From Strigops habroptila (Eukaryota; Chordata; Aves; Psittaciformes; Psittacidae), in assembly GCF_004027225.2 (NCBI RefSeq), contig NC_044302.2, forward strand, positions 42,282,510 through 42,346,509: a stretch of 64,000 nt of DNA, read 5' to 3'. Within the stretch, counting starts at the first letter, position 1. Each line of letters opens with the position of its first letter. The notes beneath the pieces were generated by a model that was given only the letters and a program-made list of their open reading frames with translations, searched no databases and was not told where the DNA came from. Shown in pieces: positions 1 through 13,000 of this stretch. The position numbers and the translations under genes are program-made.

Positions 1-920
1 TGGAGCCGAATCGGGAAGGGACATGAAAGGCAGCAGGGAAGGTTTCTAAAGGTACATCATCAGCAGAAGGATGACTAGGGAAAATGTAGGTCTGCTGAGG
101 AATGACAACAGGTACCTGGTCTTAAAGGACATGGGGAAGGCTGAGGCACTGATTACCTTCTTTGCCTTGGTCTTTATGGGAAAGACAAGCCATGGGTAAT
201 CCCAAGGCTCCTGAGACGGGTGGGAAAGCACAGGGCAAAGAAGATTGACCTCAGTGTGGGAAGATTAGTCTGGGGAACATTTCAAAGAAGAGGAAGTGCT
301 CAAGTCCATGGGTCTGTTGCAGTGCACTTACAGGTGCTGAGGGAGCTGGCTAATGTTGTTACAAGACCACCTTGATTATCCTGGAAAGGTCGTGGTGGTT
401 TGTGGGAGGTTCCTGAGGCTTGAAAGAAAGTAGGTATTGCCCTTGCCCAAGGTGGAGCTGTTGTTGGGGCCCATCCCGGTGCCTGCAGGACAATCTGTGC
501 AGCCAGGGGTGCCGCGCTGTTTCTTGGGTCAGCGGGGCAGAGGCAGCTCCTCAGGGTCAGGGTGGTGCCGGGGCCCTGGCGAGCCTTTGCAGGAGGAGCA
601 ATGGCAGGAGGGAAGGCTGTGGCTTGCCAGTGTTGTAAAGCAAGATGGTCAGCCTGTAGGATGGGAGTGACAGAGCAGGCTGTTTGTTAGTGGGGCCCAA
701 GCTGATGTGGGAAGGTGCTGGAGAGGCTGTGCTGGCTGCTGTGCTGATCTCTGCTGCAAAAGAAGAGGGAGGTCGCCAAGTCTTTGTTGGCAGCTGAAGC
801 CTTGGCTGGCATGACCCAGCAGTTAGAGGCATGGAGGTGGCTGCAAATCCTTGTGCAGGCTGTGGATTGAGCTTGGGCCTTTCTGACTGTTTCCCCCCTG
901 TCCCCTTCCTGCTCCACCAG
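1..920 (+). other. TDRD7 intron, GC-rich, no exon recognised
   Basis: This is the intron sequence before the first visible exon. No segment resembling the N-terminal LOTUS 1 exons of TDRD7 was found, so those exons must be further upstream. The sequence is GC-rich and non-repetitive as far as can be read. Confidence 0.6.
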
Positions 921-1062
921 GTCATTTGCCATGCTGTTGCTTGCAGCGAGACCGAGCCAATTGCTCAGCTGGTGGCCCGGCAGAGGAGTTCCAAGAGGAA
1001 GACGGGACGGCAAGTGAACTGCCAGATGAGGCTGAAGAACACGTCTCCAGTCAAGCTGGCAG
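921..1062 (+). CDS. TDRD7: TDRD7 exon, end of LOTUS 1 and basic linker
   Basis: The first coding exon in the window starts in phase 0 after a pyrimidine-rich acceptor ending CCACCAG. It encodes VICHAVAC followed by the basic block [17 protein letters not shown], which is nearly identical across vertebrate TDRD7. The donor is AG|GTGAGC. The exon ends with one base of a split glycine codon. Confidence 0.93.
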
Positions 1063-4000
1063 GTGAGCCCCAGGCAGCTGTGGAGGGTCTGCCTTTGTGA
1101 AAGAGGTGTGCAGCTGCTGGAGCAGAAATCTTCCCCATGAGGCTGTGTCACCGGTGGCCACGAGTTGTGTGGTCCTGGTGAAGAGTTCCTGGGAGCAGGG
1201 AGTGTTGTTGTCAAGGGCGCTTGTGCTTGCAAGCCGGGATCGGCAGGAAGCCCTTCTTGAGCAAGGAAGATGCTGCAGCAGTGTGTTCCCAGAGCCTCTG
1301 GGTCAGGTTTCCCTTGCTGCTGTTGCATTGCTGTCAGTGGCATCTCCCAGCATCAGGCGCGGACAAGGCCCACTTGCTTGCGAGTAGGCAGCTTTGTTGG
1401 CAGCAACAACGGGCCTCAGAGTTTGTATTCCTCTGTTCTTGTCTGTAAGGAGGGGTTCGCTTCCTTACAGAAGGAAAGGGCTGGGAAAGAGCAGCGTGAC
1501 CATGGGTCCCACCTGAGAGGTGACATGTTGTGGCATCTCACAGTAAGTGGCTTTTCTGAGAGCGTAAGGGGAGGTGGGTCTGCAGTCTCTTTCCCTGCTG
1601 CAGTGCAGCAGTGGAGATTGTGGTTGGTGAGTCCTTGGGTGCGAGCCACAGTGCTGAAGCAAGGAGACCCACAACTGTGGTTGAGAGCATCCTTTCTAAC
1701 TGTGTTTTGGAGAAGTATGGACTCTGTGGGGAGAGTTACCTGCTGTGCTTGAAGCCTCTGGGTTGGGTGGAGGAGGACACGAACTCACAGCTACATCTGC
1801 AAACTCTTTAGGAAAGCCCAAAGGAACTTTGAGACAGCCCAGGTCTTTGAGCGTGCCAGAAGAAGGCAGCAAGAGGCCTGTTCCTCGCTTGCCACGAAGC
1901 AGAGGAGTGGCGTGTGGTGTGGTGAAGCCCACTGTGGAGAGCGCCCGTCTCGCCCTGTCACCAGCTGCCGGGAGCGGATCACCTAAAGAAACGCCCATGC
2001 AGAGACACGTCACTGTGGTCAACAGGTCAGTGTATGCACACGGGTGTGTGTCAGGTGAAATGAAGTGTGCTGGACTCTGGATGCTGCCGTGCCAGCAGTG
2101 TGGTTTGGGATGTGGAAACGAGGCACCTGCCTTGTGGAAGTTGAAGTTTGACTGTGGGTTGGTACACAGGAGGGAGGCGGGTGGCCTTTGCCTTTTGGAT
2201 GCTGCCGTAGCCACCGTGTGCTCTCGGCTGCTCCCGTGTCTTCTGGGGAGCAACGTGGCCAAAGGTGGCACTCCGAGGGAGAGGGCAGGTTGCTGTTCCC
2301 CAGGCCCGGGAGGGGGCTGCTGTGGCCAGTGTGATGGAAAGCAGGAGGAGGTTTGTGTGTAGTGACAGGCGATGCTGCGTGGTGAGGGTCGGGGCTGTCT
2401 GCAGGTGGCTGCTCTTTACCTCTCGCCTGACTTCTCGGTGGCAGCGCTGGTGTTTGGGGCCCTTGTCGGGGCACTGGGAGCCAGCAGCTGCCTGTCCATG
2501 TCTGGGTGAAAGAGGTGAGAGCGGGAGCTGCCGTTGTGCTGGGTTAGCGGTACGTGCTGCTTTCAGCCCCTTTGAGCCTCTCTAATCCCGGGGGCTTACT
2601 CAGCGCTGCCCCATCAGCTCTCTGCTGTGTTGTTTTGGGCCACCCGGGGCCATCAGCTGATGGTGGTGAGAAAGCATTTGCTGCTCCTGCATTGGGGCTG
2701 CACTGAGTGTGCTGGAGCCACGATTGTGGCAGTAATCCTGTGCCGGTCACCAGGCTGGGTTGGGAGCCAGCCTCCAGCCTTGCCTTGAATGGGAACCACG
2801 GCGGAGCTGTGCGGTGGCACGGAGCAGAGCGATGGGTTAATCCTGCCGCGGTGCCGCTCGTTCTGGAACACTCTCAAAAGCAGACGTGTCCTGTGCCCAT
2901 GGCCTGCGTGTGCCCCGTGTGCGTCAGGGCTCTGGGTGCCGGGGGGGAGATGAGGATGTGCTCAGAACCACGTCAGCTTTCGCTTTACTGTTGTCTGGTA
3001 GCACTGCCTCATACCCTCCTGCTGCTCCCCAAAGGGCCCTTTGCTGTGGCTGAGCTCTGGTGGTGCTCTTTGGGCAGTTCCCGGGAGCGCTGGTGCTGGT
3101 GGAGTTGGCCAGTGCCAACTCCAGGGATGGGGAGCAGCCGTGCGGCTGCCAGGGGGATCTCTGGAGCAGGGCTGCTCTCGAGGGCGGGAGACGCTCCTGT
3201 GTCCATGAGCACTTGGGCCGTGGCTGCAGCAGACGCTGTTTGGACGTGCCCAGGCAGAAATCTGCAGGAGTTAAGAGGTGGGTGGTGGTGGCGGCAGGAG
3301 CCAGAGGCTGTGGAGCTGAGATGGGCGAGAGGGGAGCAGGAGCAGGAGCAGGGAGGAAGCCAGAGGAGCCGGCAGCGGCCCTGTGAGAAGTGAAGGGTTG
3401 GGAGGCAGAGGCCAGAGAAGAGAGATGTGCCACGTGTGGCAGATGAGGGGAACAAGGGACCCAGGAGGCGTCTGGAGGCTCGGGATGGGCCTCTCTGTGT
3501 GCAGCACAGCACCTAATGACACGAGTGTGGACCGAGCTGCCCCCCTTCTGTTGCTCCTGGGTGAAGCTGCAGGGGAGAAACTTGTCAGCAGCTCTGCTTG
3601 GTTGAGGAGGCTGCTGTGCAGAGGGGAGAAGGGCCAAGCTGCCCAGCTGTGCAGGAGAGATTTGTTCCACAGGTCCTTCCACCTCAGATCCCTCTTGAGC
3701 CAAGCACTGTGAGACTAAGCACTGAGACGGTGCTGACCCTGCCCCACCAACTTCCCCATGTCTGGGCTCCCGGGGGCGTGGCCCTTTGGTCTTTTGGCGT
3801 GTGGGGATCTGAGTTGTGCCCAGGAGGTAGAGGGTTTTCCTGTGATGCATATGGAAGAGCCTTTTCAGATACCCAGCAGGTGTAGTGTGTGAACGAATAT
3901 TTGGGTTTTGTGCGAATGAGTTTTATACTTTTTGAATCTCATCCCATTTGTGTTTCACAAATGTGCTTCTTGTTGATCTGCTGCTCAGTATTTCTGGGTA

Positions 4001-7000
4001 AGCCTCTCCTGGTCTGGAAGATGCTGTCCTGGGCAGTGGCTGTCATCACTGCTAAGGCAGTGGGACACAACCCACATCAGAAATATGATTTTTAGTACAA
4101 GTGATGCCCCACAGCTGATGGAGGAGCAGTAGTTTGTTCTTATAGGGACAGCAAAAAAGCAAGGGAGACAAGTTCACAGCAACCTGCCATGCTTCTATGG
4201 AGAGCTGTTCTTGAGCATTTGCCACCCTGACTTCTTCACTGCAGTTCTTCCTTGTGTGTGTGTCTTTGGGAGGTGCTTCATCCTGGTCTTTGAACTCTTC
4301 TATCCAACTCTTGTTCCCTTATGCTTGCAGTGTATGTAATTATTCCACAGCTTATTGTTTCGCTTGCAGTGTATGTAATTATTCCATAGCTTATTGTTTC
4401 CAAAACTGTCACAGTGAGCTACACACTGGTGTGTCTTCTTTATTGTCAGGAGCTCACTGTGCTGCATGTGCTCCCTGTATAAGCTGCTCCTTTCTGAGGG
4501 AGCTCAGAAGAACACCTGCAAACATGAGATTTGCGTCCTTTGTATGGGTGACCACTTCAGAGGGAATTCTGTTGAACAGTGTAGCAACAGCATCCACAAA
4601 AAGATCTTGGGTTCCTATGTAGTTTTAGGTGTTTGTCTGACTTCTGAAGCCAAATACTTTCAGAAGACTGTCATGGTTCCCAAGAAGGTGAGCATAGTCA
4701 TGTTCAACAGCAAGACTGAGGTGCCATCCAGTCCAACAACCGAGAAGTGAGGCTGAATGTATGAACTGTTAGACCATCAACTGTATTATTAGACCTAGGT
4801 GTTTTCCCGTTGCTTATATCCCCTTACTGTGTGTTTTGTTTCTTGCAATAATTGGGATAATAATTAAAAATCAGAAACCGCCTCTTGATCTGTCTTGTTA
4901 CTGCTGATCAGCTTGTCTTCTAAGCCAGGACATTGTGAGTACTGATCTTGTGCAGGGAGCCTGCTAGAAGCTTGTGAAATAAATTTTACTTCATGTACAG
5001 GTCTTGGAAGTAAATAGAATGCCATTCAGAGCCAGGAGAATGATTTAAAGCAATTTTATTTCCAATTTTAGGCCTGAGAAAAGACTAACTGTCCCACCAC
5101 GGTTTCAAAAGGAGTTGCAAGTCCACCTGTCCAGAAGCTCTTCTATAGATTCAAATGGTATGTTTGCCCATTAAGAAAATTTTTGTCACCTATTCATGTT
5201 AGATTGGGTGCCATCTTAAGAAAAAAATCCATCTTGGTACTTAGGTTTGGGTGAGAAACCAAGTTCTGTGAGTGAACCTCCTCACTCTGATTTCATGCTG
5301 TTGGGGAAATGTGTGTGTTTACTTGTCTGCCTCTCTGTCTTCTAGGAAAATCTGTGTGTATTGAGTGTCAAAGCTAATCACAAAGCTAGTGTGAGTAGCT
5401 TGGAAACAGGAGGAATATGCTTGACTTCACTGCCAGGGTAGGGATCTAGTATAGGAGAGTGAAATCCTGGCTTTTAGGTTTAAGCAACACACTTCTGGAG
5501 CTACCTGTCCAGAAGATACTCTTCTGGTGCCTGGTTCCCAGAAGTTGTGCAGTCACTTTCCTTGAGACCTGTCAGGCTAATTTGTGAAGCTTCAGGTCTG
5601 TTAGCAATTATACTCCTCCAAAGGGAGGAGAGGAGTACTGATGAGGGAGCAGTGATACGAACTTCCAGCTGGGATAATGACTGCCTTGCTCCTACGCACA
5701 ATGTTATATAACTGTCCAAAGCAGCTGAATAGTTGCTGTCTCTTTCCTTGCTCCATTGGCAGGTTTCCTTGGATGCAGTAGCACGGGAGGTCTGGGTCCT
5801 GGGTTCAAACTTTTCTTCAGGACATATACCTTAGAATGAAAGCCAAGTCATAGATCTGTTTTGTATCTGTCTGAATTTAGAACAACATCCTTGGATGTTT
5901 GCCTGTGTCTTTGCTGTGGTGTTTGTACTCATAAAGATACTATCTTATTTCGCTCTTGGGATGCTGCCTCAGTGCAGCCTCTCAGCAATAGTGTGGCTGA
6001 GAGTTCTGTAACCTCTTTCAGGATCCCATCAGAAGAAAATAACTACAATGATTGAAAATTCAGCTTCAGGTCAATTACTAAATGTCTCAGGTTTCCATGG
6101 CTCTTTCCAATAGATAGTGACTGAAACAGGCATGCTGGGCAGGAGGGATGTGTTGGTGTTATGCTGGCAGCTCCAGTGTTTAATTTTTAAGTGAGTAGGT
6201 AATCATCTGTATTTCTCTCTGCTGATGAGTCTGTGTTTACTTCAAGGCTGTATTTTTGTTTATCAGATAACTTGAATACATCCACTGCAGAGACACATAC
6301 TGTTGCCTCTGGCCCTTCTGCTGCTCCTGTCAGTGAAGTTCAAGGTCGCATTAAGGAGATTCTGAGCAAGTGCAGCAGTGGTGTCTGGGTGTCAAAGATG
6401 CCACAGATCTATCGGGAAATGTACTGGGAGGAACTCAGCACAGCAGTGCTCCGTCAGCTTGAGAACTGGCCTCATGTGTGCACAGTAAGTATTGAGTGTC
6501 TTTTTTGAGGAAGATGCCAGGACCTTACAGATTTCTGTCTATTCATTTGCCAAATGTTTTTCTATGTAGTCCTGCATTTCCTTTCACGATCTGTAGCAAT
6601 GAAGAAAAAAGAAAAAGAACAACATAATCCTCCCCAGTTGTAACAATGTCTTTGAAACACCACCCCAAAAATCACTTTTGGCTGGGTTAGCATTGTTTTG
6701 GAGAAGAAAGCTTAGCCTTTGTGGCCTCCTGAAGCAAGCGCTCTGTGTTGTTGAGTTGCCACTTTGGACTGATTCCAACACTGACAACCCAAACAGCAGC
6801 TGATGACACTTGCTTTCCATGCCATGGTGGTTTCTCCTCCCCACACCATTGTGTTTTATGCTTTTCCTTGTTGGTGGGTTTATCTCCTCTTAAAGCTACC
6901 AGGGGGTTTATCTCCTCTCTATAAGCTACCAGTAAATCCTGTATGAACAGTCTTAGGTCTATCTGCATATAGGCTTTTCCACAGGTTTGTCTCACATCTT

Positions 7001-10000
7001 AGGTCAAGGTTATGGAATTTCCTGTGTAAGTTAGGCTTATGGTACAATAACAGATGAAATGTGATAATGTTGGGGGGAGAGATTACAGCTCCAAAACCTC
7101 CTGGACATCCCCACCCCAATGTCTGTTACCCCTTGATCATCAGAAGTATTTTTGTCCTTCATATTAGGAGCTGTGCTTTTATATCTTTTTCTGCATTTAA
7201 GGTATAATGCAACTTTGCACAAAGGCTTTGTTTAGCCTTATTTTAACAGGACAGCCATATCAATGAACACTAAACTCCATCAGCATCTGTCAAACTGTGG
7301 CAACAGGAGGATACTGAAGTAATGAGAATATCTGTCTGCTTGATGTGACTTTTCATGTACATACGAATACTTGTAATATTATGTAATAACTTTAAATGCC
7401 AAAAAAAGTTTCACTGTGATTAAATAATTGCTCTTCAGCAATAACACCATTTGCATGCATGAATGTTATTGTGCATGTGTATGGTATTCTAACACATACA
7501 TAAAATGTACTTGTGACACATGACATCTTACTCCAGATATCAGTAATGTGTGCAGGGAGCAGCAATTTGTTTTGATGGTTGATGGTTGGTTCCTGTGTTA
7601 TCCACAGACCAAGCTGTTATGTTTTCAGTTACTTAATTCATACAGCAAATTTGAGTCTTTTGTAGCTCATGTTGCAGACAAAATGTTGCTGTTAATCCAG
7701 AATCTTTGGTCTGTGTTCATTGTCCATTTGCTTATTATCTTTTGGGTGTACCTCTTCTTTCTAGCAAGCAAATAGTCATTTTAGTGCAAATAAGCAGTCA
7801 TTAAACTTGTGTAAACATTGTAATAGAGCCGGCACAGCACAACAGTAATCAGAACTATCAAGTTGTCTTGGCACAGTCAGTCTTATTGTAGAGAGCTGTT
7901 AACGAGCCTGTAAAGGCCACCTTAGTTTTCTGACTTATGTAAACTTTAGTCATGGCTCTGGCATGGAGAAGTTTGAACAGGCCTTCTCATATGAAGGCTA
8001 CCATATGTCTCTTAAATATAGTCAGTGTTTATTCCAGGTTCAGATATATTATCTGCAGGTGCACAGCTCTGTAGATCCTTTGAAATGCCAGAGGGCAGAC
8101 TAGTGATCCTTTCAGAATCAGTAAAGATGCTTCCGTGATTAATATTTGAATTATTTCTGTCTTGCTGGGTACTTATATGGGAGTGTCTGCCAGCCTCAGA
8201 AGAACAGGAAAAATGCCTGGTGTTTCTCTCAGTACCTTCTTAACGAGACGGCACATACTCTTATTGAATGTGTGCTCATGAGTAGTAGCTTAGTTACAAG
8301 ACAGCAGTCAGTAAACCTTGTAATATGCCTTCAGCATCTCCAAGCTCATTATTTGAGGATTCTGCTTTGGACAGTCATGTCTGAATAACTTGCATCCCTA
8401 AACTTTTCTCTGAAAGGAAGAAATTTGGGGTTTTTTACATTTGGGGAATTATAATTTCTGTGTTTAGGTTGGAACCACAAGCACTGGAAACTTTTCCTAT
8501 CTAGTGAGCTGGAGGGAGAGAGAATATTACAGCAAGATACAACAGTTGAGAGGGATGCAGACTTGTAAACAAACAAGGTTTTTTTGGTGAGGATGTTTGG
8601 GTTTGGGTTTGGTTTTGTTTTGGAAGTCACAAATAACCCAAAAGTCATAATAAATCTGCTTTTGTTACTGGCAACATATCTGGTGGTTCTCTTCGCAGTC
8701 TAATTATAAACTCCCTTACTGAACTGTATGTGTGTATGTTTAAGACTTTCTCCTTGCACGTGTTCAGCTTTTCTCTTTGATAACTTGAACTCTGTGGCTC
8801 AGGAGATGGTGATTCAGATACAGCAATTCAGGAGAACACTGAATTCCTCCTTCTTTTCTCAAAACATTTACTTGAATTTCCAGACTTCTTTTTGAAAAGC
8901 TTTCAGAGAATTAGGCAGTCCTGGGGCATTAGGGAATGTGCTTGAATGGATGTATAATTGGTTAAAAGATTGGAAATGGAGCAAGACTAAAATGATTTAG
9001 AAATGCCTTCAGAAAGGCAGGAAGTCAGGGTGGGATTCCACAGTGGGGACACTTGGACAACTGCTGGTCAGGATCGTAATTGGTAAGGAGTGCAAGTAGC
9101 AGTTGAGCTGGCTGTTCAGGGTTGTAAAGACCAGGGCTCTCTGAAGAAGTATGGAACTTCCTATTACCGGGTTGCTGGCCCATAAAATTGCAGCTGAGAC
9201 TTAACTGCAGTAATGGCCAGGAGAAACTCTCATTATGTTAAAAAAATGTTGATCCCCCTTCTCCCCCCGCCCTGTGTGGACTATTAAGCTTGGGAAAAGA
9301 GATCCTGGCATTTATAATTTCATGAAAATGTTGTCTCAGTATGAAAAAATGCAAATGATAAGAAGTACTTGAAAATGAATAGAATGTTTCAGTTGGGACG
9401 TATGAATGATCATCTAGTTCAACTGCCTGACCACTTCAGGGCTGACCAGAAGTTAAAGCTAATTAAGGGCATTGTCCAAATGCCTTTTAAACAGTGACAG
9501 GTTTGGAGCATCAACCACCTATTTAGGAAACCTGTTCCAGTGTTTGACCACCCTCTCCGTGAAGAAATGCTTCCTAATGTCACATCTGAACCTCCTCTGA
9601 TACAGTCCTCCTCTATTCACAAATAGCAAGTCTAGGAGGGCATCTACTTAGAAGTACTCTTCATTGAGTACTTATGATGAGAAGTTACCTTCCACAAACT
9701 TCAAGCATTTCCCAGAGTTTCTTATCACAGCAGTGTGGTACTCCCAGCTGATGTCTGGGAAGTTGAAATCTCTCATAAGAACCAGAGCTACTGGTTCAGA
9801 GATTTCTGCTGATCACCTGTAGAATAACTCATCTGTGCTATCATCCTGGCTGGATGATACAGTGTCTACTAAAATCAGTAGTAGACACCCTCTATGATAT
9901 CTGCTTTGTTTTCCATCCCCTTAATCCTCAACCTAAAGGCTCTTAACTACATCATCGCTAAGTATAAGGGCTGTTCAGTCAAACCTCGCCTTACATATAG

Positions 10001-13000
10001 TGCAACTCCTCCACCTTGCCTGCCGTGCCTATCCCTCCTGAACAGCCTGTAGCCTGCCATCCCAGCACTCATGGGGCTCATTCCACCAAGTCTCACTAAT
10101 ACCATTGGCATCATAGCACTTCAGTTCACCCCACTTGTTTTTCATACTCTGTGTGTTGGTATATGGGCATTTCAGATGTGCTCCTGATCCCTTCATGCTC
10201 CCAAGAGCAGTGTAAATACTCCTGCTAGCATGGCCACCCTTGGGCAATGCCATGACAACCTTGACTTATTTTGAGCTCTCATGTTGGATCCCCTTCCCCC
10301 AGTGATTCTAGTTTAAAGCCCTCTGTCAGTCCAGCCAGCTTATAACTGAAGATGCATTTCCCTTACTGGGACTGATGGATCCTGTGAGGCCCCATCATAC
10401 CTTGTGCCTCAGAGGTTCTTCCGTGGTTATAAACCCTAAAGTTTTGGTGGAGACACCAGACCTAGGGCCAGCTATCTGTATCTTGGGCTTGTCTGTTTTC
10501 TTCCAAAGTCTCGCCATTACTAGGAGGATTGAGCAAAACACTACCTGTGCTCCTGAATTGTTTGGCATTCTTCCCAGGGACCTGAAATCTCTTTTGATCA
10601 ACTCTATAAACATCAATAGTATCCACATGAAAGAGCAGGGGTGGATAACAGTCCAAAAGCTGTACTGAGCTATTCGCGTAGTCTGGTGACATCTCTAATT
10701 TGGGCCCCAGGTAGGCAGCAAACTTCCCTGAAAAGATTGTGCAATCTCTATTCTTACGAATAGAGAAGAAGAGGGCAAATACTGCACAACTGGAGAAACA
10801 TGTCAAAATCAGGTGTGCTCCTCTCATCTCCATTCAGAAAGTATACAAACAAAAACGGAGAGATCAAGCAGAGTGAAATGGTGATTCAGAAGGTGATGGG
10901 TAAAGATAAGTAATAGATTCTGTATGAGCCACGATTAAGTTAGATGATTTAGGTGGGGAAAGATAGAGATATGGTCTATAAAATAGTAGAGACCTGGGGA
11001 AGGTAAATGGAGAATGATCATCATCTTGAATTCGAAAGAAATACTTTCACTGATGAATGGATGATCCCTGGCCTCAGTCATCAGAATCTACTTCTTTCCA
11101 AAGAAACTGTCACTAACTGGTAGGGCCTGAAGTATGGAGTATCCAATATGGGAGGAAGAGGTATCACTACGTTTGTCCTAACCCCTATGCTTTTTCCTAG
11201 GCACCTGCTGTTGTCAAAGAGGATGTCAGGCTAGGAACATCTGTGTTCTGACCAAGTACAGCTCTTCTAATGTGCTGATTCAAACTGCCTGTGTGTAATT
11301 ATTCCACAGCTGATCCTTTCTGACCAGCCTTGGTGCTAGCTGCCTTCTAATAGTAGCCTTTTAAAGGCTCATACATCAATCTGATGACAAAATAAGTCAG
11401 TCCTGTGGTGTGTGTCAGGCGAAGCTGTCTTCTATCATCTTTTTCTCCATTTGTCTTCCAAAGTTCCTTCTTGTAGTTAGAAGAAAGAGAAAATAAGAGG
11501 CAGCCATCTTTTAAGTAACAGAAAGAAAGGATGCATGCTTCTAGAGCTTTCTTGTAGTAATGGCTATCTTAGTTCTTCTGGTTTCTCAAGGAGCTGGTAG
11601 AAAAATAAACCTACCATTCTGAATTAGGAAATTCCAGTTGTGCTGGAAGAGATATACTGGCTTTTCAGCAGTTCTAGAACAAAGATGTTCTTTTTTATAA
11701 AACATCTTACTGCCTCTGGCTGTCAATCAACTTAGCCATTATCTGTTGTTATCAGAGGCCAATTTCATCTCCAGTAATCCACTATTCCTCAGTCGGTTGT
11801 CTTAATGCTTTTTAATAAGCATATGGCTAAAAAATATGTAATACCTGGGCATATTCTTTATCAATCAGGGTCACCATGAGCAACTTGCCCAGGACTGTAT
11901 CCAGTTATGTTTTAAAAATAAACACTCCACAACCTTTCTGGGCAACATATTCCAGTCCTATTCCTGTCCCGTCCCAGCTTCCCAGCTGACAGGAGGTTTG
12001 GCTGAAGACAAGCCATTTAGTGTGTCCTTTTGGCATTTGGGGTAAGAAGTTAGGTGTTGTAGCTTATTGCAGAAGAGCTTATTGTGTATTGGACTAGAAG
12101 ATGTAAAAGCTGGAGTGGATCCCAAGGGTAAGCTATAACCAAATGACGTAAGGGGCTTCCACAGCCTTGTAAGGAAAAGCTCTTTACTATGTCTGATGCT
12201 ACCCTGTGCAGTGGGGATCTTCAGCATTTCAAGAACATTGCACAGGTCTGAGTTTTTTCCCCAGAATTGGCTACTTTGCATGCATATTCAACAGCTTCAT
12301 AGCTTAAACTCTGTTGCTTTAAGAGGCAGCTACATGGAAGAGCAGGGAGGAGTGGGGCATTAATGTCGAAGCAGCATCTCACCCTTGCCTGGGGAGAGCT
12401 GCACTGTAGAATGATTGGCAAAAACAGTGGGACCAGGCGTTGTATTGGTCGACTCTGACAGAGAAAAGACAGTCAGCCAAATGTATAAATGCAAGGTTCT
12501 GCTGATCAAGGCCAGGAATGCCTTCCTTGCTCCTTCGAGCTCCAGCTTGCTGGGAGTTGAACTTCACATACTATTGAGGAAAGTCAGGTAGATCAGAGCT
12601 GCGTTCACACTGAAGCATTTGTCTAAGGTGCCTCAGCAGCATGTGCCTGTATGCAGCCAATGGTATGTATGCTGTGGTAGCTAGCCTCTGTGTTGCATAT
12701 TTAATCAGATCTGAAAGAGTTAATGCATCACGCTTCTGCTGAATTATTCTCGCTGAATCAGAATGATAGTTCTGATCAGTGTATTCTAGAGCAGTTGTTG
12801 AAGACCCATTTGATACCAAGAATCATGAAGCCAGACTTCTCCTGTTTGCCACATACGGTGGTACTCTGTCACTGACATTCAATACCAACTTCCACTGCAT
12901 GTTTCCTTTCCCTACCTTGCGGAAGAATGACAGAAAATGACTGCATATGTTAGTTGTGAATGTAACCTTGAAAGTGAAGGACACCTTTTCTGACTAGAAA

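Noticed and set aside
1..920. Search for the TDRD7 start codon and first LOTUS exon
   Set aside because: No segment with the expected N-terminal sequence or a fitting donor was found, so the gene begins outside the window.
2924..3850. 308-codon minus-strand open frame
   Set aside because: It lies in the GC-rich part of a TDRD7 intron, overlaps other open frames, is low-complexity and has no recognisable domain or splice context.
9361..9658. The 9-bp sequence AGAAGTACT at 9361-9369 and 9650-9658 as a target-site duplication around a CR1 3' end
   Set aside because: CR1 endonuclease coding similarity ([10 protein letters not shown] on the minus strand) continues across 9,650, so the second copy lies inside the same element.
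10462..10833. 123-codon minus-strand frame as a host gene
   Set aside because: It matches the CR1 ORF1 esterase region with decayed catalytic motifs.
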